Source: a virus. From it: a stretch of DNA of 40,698 bases. The stretch is taken from positions 1-40,698 of the IMG/VR virus record IMGVR_UViG_3300009506_000091; one strand, written 5' to 3'. The translations under genes were made by a program, and so were the position numbers. Positions 39,762 through 40,698 of this stretch are shown piece by piece (the stretch's first letter is position 1; each line of letters opens with the position of its first letter). The notes beneath the pieces are model-generated. The model was not told the origin of the DNA and ran no database searches. It saw only the letters and a list, made by a program, of their open reading frames with translations.

Positions 39762-39929
39762 TTGGCAACACATTATACAGAGGTTTCAGCAGTAAATAAG
39801 CTAAAAAGAGCTGGAGTTAACTTTAAAAATAAGGTAATTGAAGCTAAGAAATACTCTCTTGGTATCGGTATGTTGGGGGCAGCAGATTATCTTTGTAAAG
39901 TACATAAATATGTACTTGCTTTTAAATAA
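39762..39929 (+). CDS. 55-aa small protein abutting tRNA-Ser (TTG start)
   Basis: TTG 39762 with AAGGAG 7 nt upstream. MATHYTEVSAVNKLKRAGVN then basic residues and LGIGMLGAADYLCKVHKY. TAA 39927-39929 ends exactly at tRNA-Ser nucleotide 1. Function unknown; composition suggests a small basic helical protein. Confidence 0.7.
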   Translation: MATHYTEVSAVNKLKRAGVNFKNKVIEAKKYSLGIGMLGAADYLCKVHKYVLAFK

Positions 39930-40015
39930 GGAAGATTGGCAGAGAGGTAATGCAGCACCCTGCTAAGGTGTACGTCGGAAACGGCGCATAGGTTCGATTC
40001 CTATATCTTCCGCCA
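39930..40015 (+). tRNA. tRNA-Ser (GCU)
   Basis: Class II: acceptor GGAAGAT/ATCTTCC perfect, anticodon loop CTGCTAA (GCT), long variable arm with CGTCGGAAACGGCG, T arm ATAGG-TTCGATT-CCTAT, discriminator G, CCA encoded. Confidence 0.95.
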
Positions 40016-40028
40016 TTAGAGGAATGAA

Positions 40029-40175
40029 ATGAGCAACGAATTTAAAGATTGGGTATTCAATCTTGTACAAGATACCAAAAAATGTTTTAGTTGTGGTACT
40101 AAAGTTGATACTACAGATATGCATAAAGGTAAAACAATAAAATGTGATAAATGTAACTGGACTTTTACATATTAA
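40029..40175 (+). CDS. 48-aa zinc-ribbon small protein abutting tRNA-Cys
   Basis: ATG 40029 with AGAGGA 5 nt upstream. Two CxxC pairs, CFSCG near residue 19 and CDKCN near 39, predict a zinc ribbon. TAA 40173-40175 ends exactly at tRNA-Cys nucleotide 1. Function unknown. Confidence 0.72.
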   Translation: MSNEFKDWVFNLVQDTKKCFSCGTKVDTTDMHKGKTIKCDKCNWTFTY

Positions 40176-40250
40176 GCATGTGTGCCAGAACGGTGATGGC
40201 TACGTTTGCAAAACATTTGTATATCGGTTCGAGTCCGATCACATGCTCCA
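40176..40250 (+). tRNA. tRNA-Cys (GCA)
   Basis: Acceptor GCATGTG/CACATGC perfect, D stem GCC/GGC, anticodon loop TTGCAAA (GCA), T arm ATCGG-TTCGAGT-CCGAT, discriminator T (U73, the Cys identity base), CCA encoded. The anticodon stem has a mismatch. Confidence 0.92.
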
Positions 40251-40256
40251 AGTTAA

Positions 40257-40348
40257 GGATAGTGAAGCAGTTGCAGTGGAGCGGCGACCAGCTTTGAACA
40301 CTGGGTTTCGTTAAATCGGATGGGGTTCGAGTCCTCCGCTATCCGCCA
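40257..40348 (+). tRNA. tRNA-Ser (UGA)
   Basis: Class II, 92 nt: acceptor GGATAGT/GCTATCC, anticodon stem CCAG/CTGG around TTTGAAC (TGA), long variable arm, T-loop TTCGAGT, discriminator G, CCA encoded. Starts 6 nt after tRNA-Cys. Confidence 0.9.
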
Positions 40349-40379
40349 GTTCTAGAGAAGCTTATGGAGAATTTAATAA

Positions 40380-40559
40380 ATGATAAAGTCAAAAGAAGTA
40401 GCAGCTAAAGCAACATATATGCTTGATTACATAGATAGAGAATTTCCAGAACTTTCTGATAATGACAAAATTGCAATTCTTAGAAGTGCAGCTATGTGTA
40501 TAGAATTTAATATGGCTGCTACTATGATGGCTGCTACAGCTAAGAAGTTATTAAAATGA
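40380..40559 (+). CDS. 59-aa small helical protein
   Basis: ATG 40380 with GGAGA 8 nt upstream. MIKSKEVAAKATYMLDYIDR then a Met/Ala-rich second half (NMAATMMAATAKKLL). Likely two or three helices. Stop overlaps the next ATG (ATGA). Function unknown. Confidence 0.65.
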   Translation: MIKSKEVAAKATYMLDYIDREFPELSDNDKIAILRSAAMCIEFNMAATMMAATAKKLLK

Positions 40560-40678
40560 CACCTACATTTGTTTTCTTTCTTAGCTTTAGTTTTTCTAGT
40601 AAGTTATTTTGTATATTTTTATATTTTTTATTACGAAATAAACCGAAGAATAGCTCAGTTGGTAGAGCGGAAGATTGA
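40556..40678 (+). CDS. 40-aa hydrophobic micro-ORF running into tRNA-Phe
   Basis: ATG 40556 overlaps the preceding stop. MTPTFVFFLSFSFSSKLFCI and following residues form one membrane-spanning stretch, then the frame enters tRNA-Phe and stops at TGA 40676-40678 in its anticodon arm. Translational coupling is plausible; the last 12 codons are tRNA sequence. Confidence 0.45.
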   Translation: MTPTFVFFLSFSFSSKLFCIFLYFLLRNKPKNSSVGRAED

Positions 40679-40698
40679 AGCTCTTCGCGTCATAGGTT
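40644..40698 (+). tRNA. tRNA-Phe (GAA), cut by window end
   Basis: CGAAGAA acceptor 5' strand, TAGCTCAGTTGGTAGAGC D arm, anticodon stem GAAGA/TCTTC with loop TTGAAGC (GAA). The T arm begins with AGGTT at the window edge, so the 3' end lies outside. Confidence 0.88.

Noticed and set aside
1-40698. CRISPR arrays, insertion sequences, integrase or attachment sites
   Set aside because: No regularly spaced repeats, transposase motifs or recombinase genes were seen. The tRNAs lie in an array of intact genes with no duplicated tRNA 3' end nearby that would mark an attachment site.

Overview
The window is an AT-rich double-stranded DNA phage genome segment. Its plan matches T5-like siphophages: a rightward tail module converges on a long leftward replication and nucleotide-metabolism operon, and a rightward tRNA-rich region follows. 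No integrase, repressor, terminase or capsid gene is visible, so only part of the genome is seen. The host is not identifiable from sequence. A circularly permuted tmRNA is typical of alphaproteobacteria, cyanobacteria and some betaproteobacteria, and the B12-dependent ribonucleotide reductase suits a host with access to cobalamin. An alphaproteobacterial, possibly aquatic, host is an inference only.

Region 1 (1-10.9 kb, + strand) is tail morphogenesis: a 5'-truncated major tail protein gene broken by a 16-bp tandem duplication, two tail-assembly chaperones probably joined by a -1 frameshift, a 1274-aa tape measure, a 1221-aa tail-tip/baseplate protein and a 455-aa tail protein. A strong bidirectional terminator at about 10.89 kb closes it.

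Region 2 (30.2 down to 10.95 kb, - strand) is a tightly packed operon with ATGA/TAATG overlaps. In transcription order it carries small conserved phage genes, an HTH protein, DnaB-like helicase, primase, a DNA polymerase I split into two genes around a small cassette, an SF2 helicase (T5 D10-like), a probable ssDNA-binding protein, DUF3310, a P-loop protein, SbcD and SbcC (T5 D12/D13-like), a PD-(D/E)XK nuclease-like protein, several unknowns, flap endonuclease (T5 D15-like), dUTPase, class II ribonucleotide reductase and a vWA protein. Together they supply dNTPs, unwind, prime, copy and repair phage DNA.

Region 3 (35.0-30.4 kb, - strand) holds separate units: a membrane protein with a DnaQ-like exonuclease; a set ending in NAD-dependent DNA ligase; and a monocistronic, differently coded multi-HTH protein with its own promoter and terminator. 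Most - strand units start at a recurring sigma70-like promoter (TTGACW, 17-18 bp, ATGn then TAnnaT).

Region 4 (35.1 kb to the end, + strand) contains a metallophosphoesterase, a 59-aa protein, a circularly permuted tmRNA with tag ANDDVALPLAA, tRNA-Trp, a 532-aa structural-type protein, and then tRNAs for Arg(UCU), Arg(ACG), Pro, Tyr, Ser(GCU), Cys, Ser(UGA) and Phe alternating with very small genes. In that array every small gene directly preceding a tRNA ends either exactly at tRNA nucleotide 1 or inside the tRNA. RNase P processing would therefore produce stop-at-end or nonstop mRNAs, the substrate class that tmRNA rescues.
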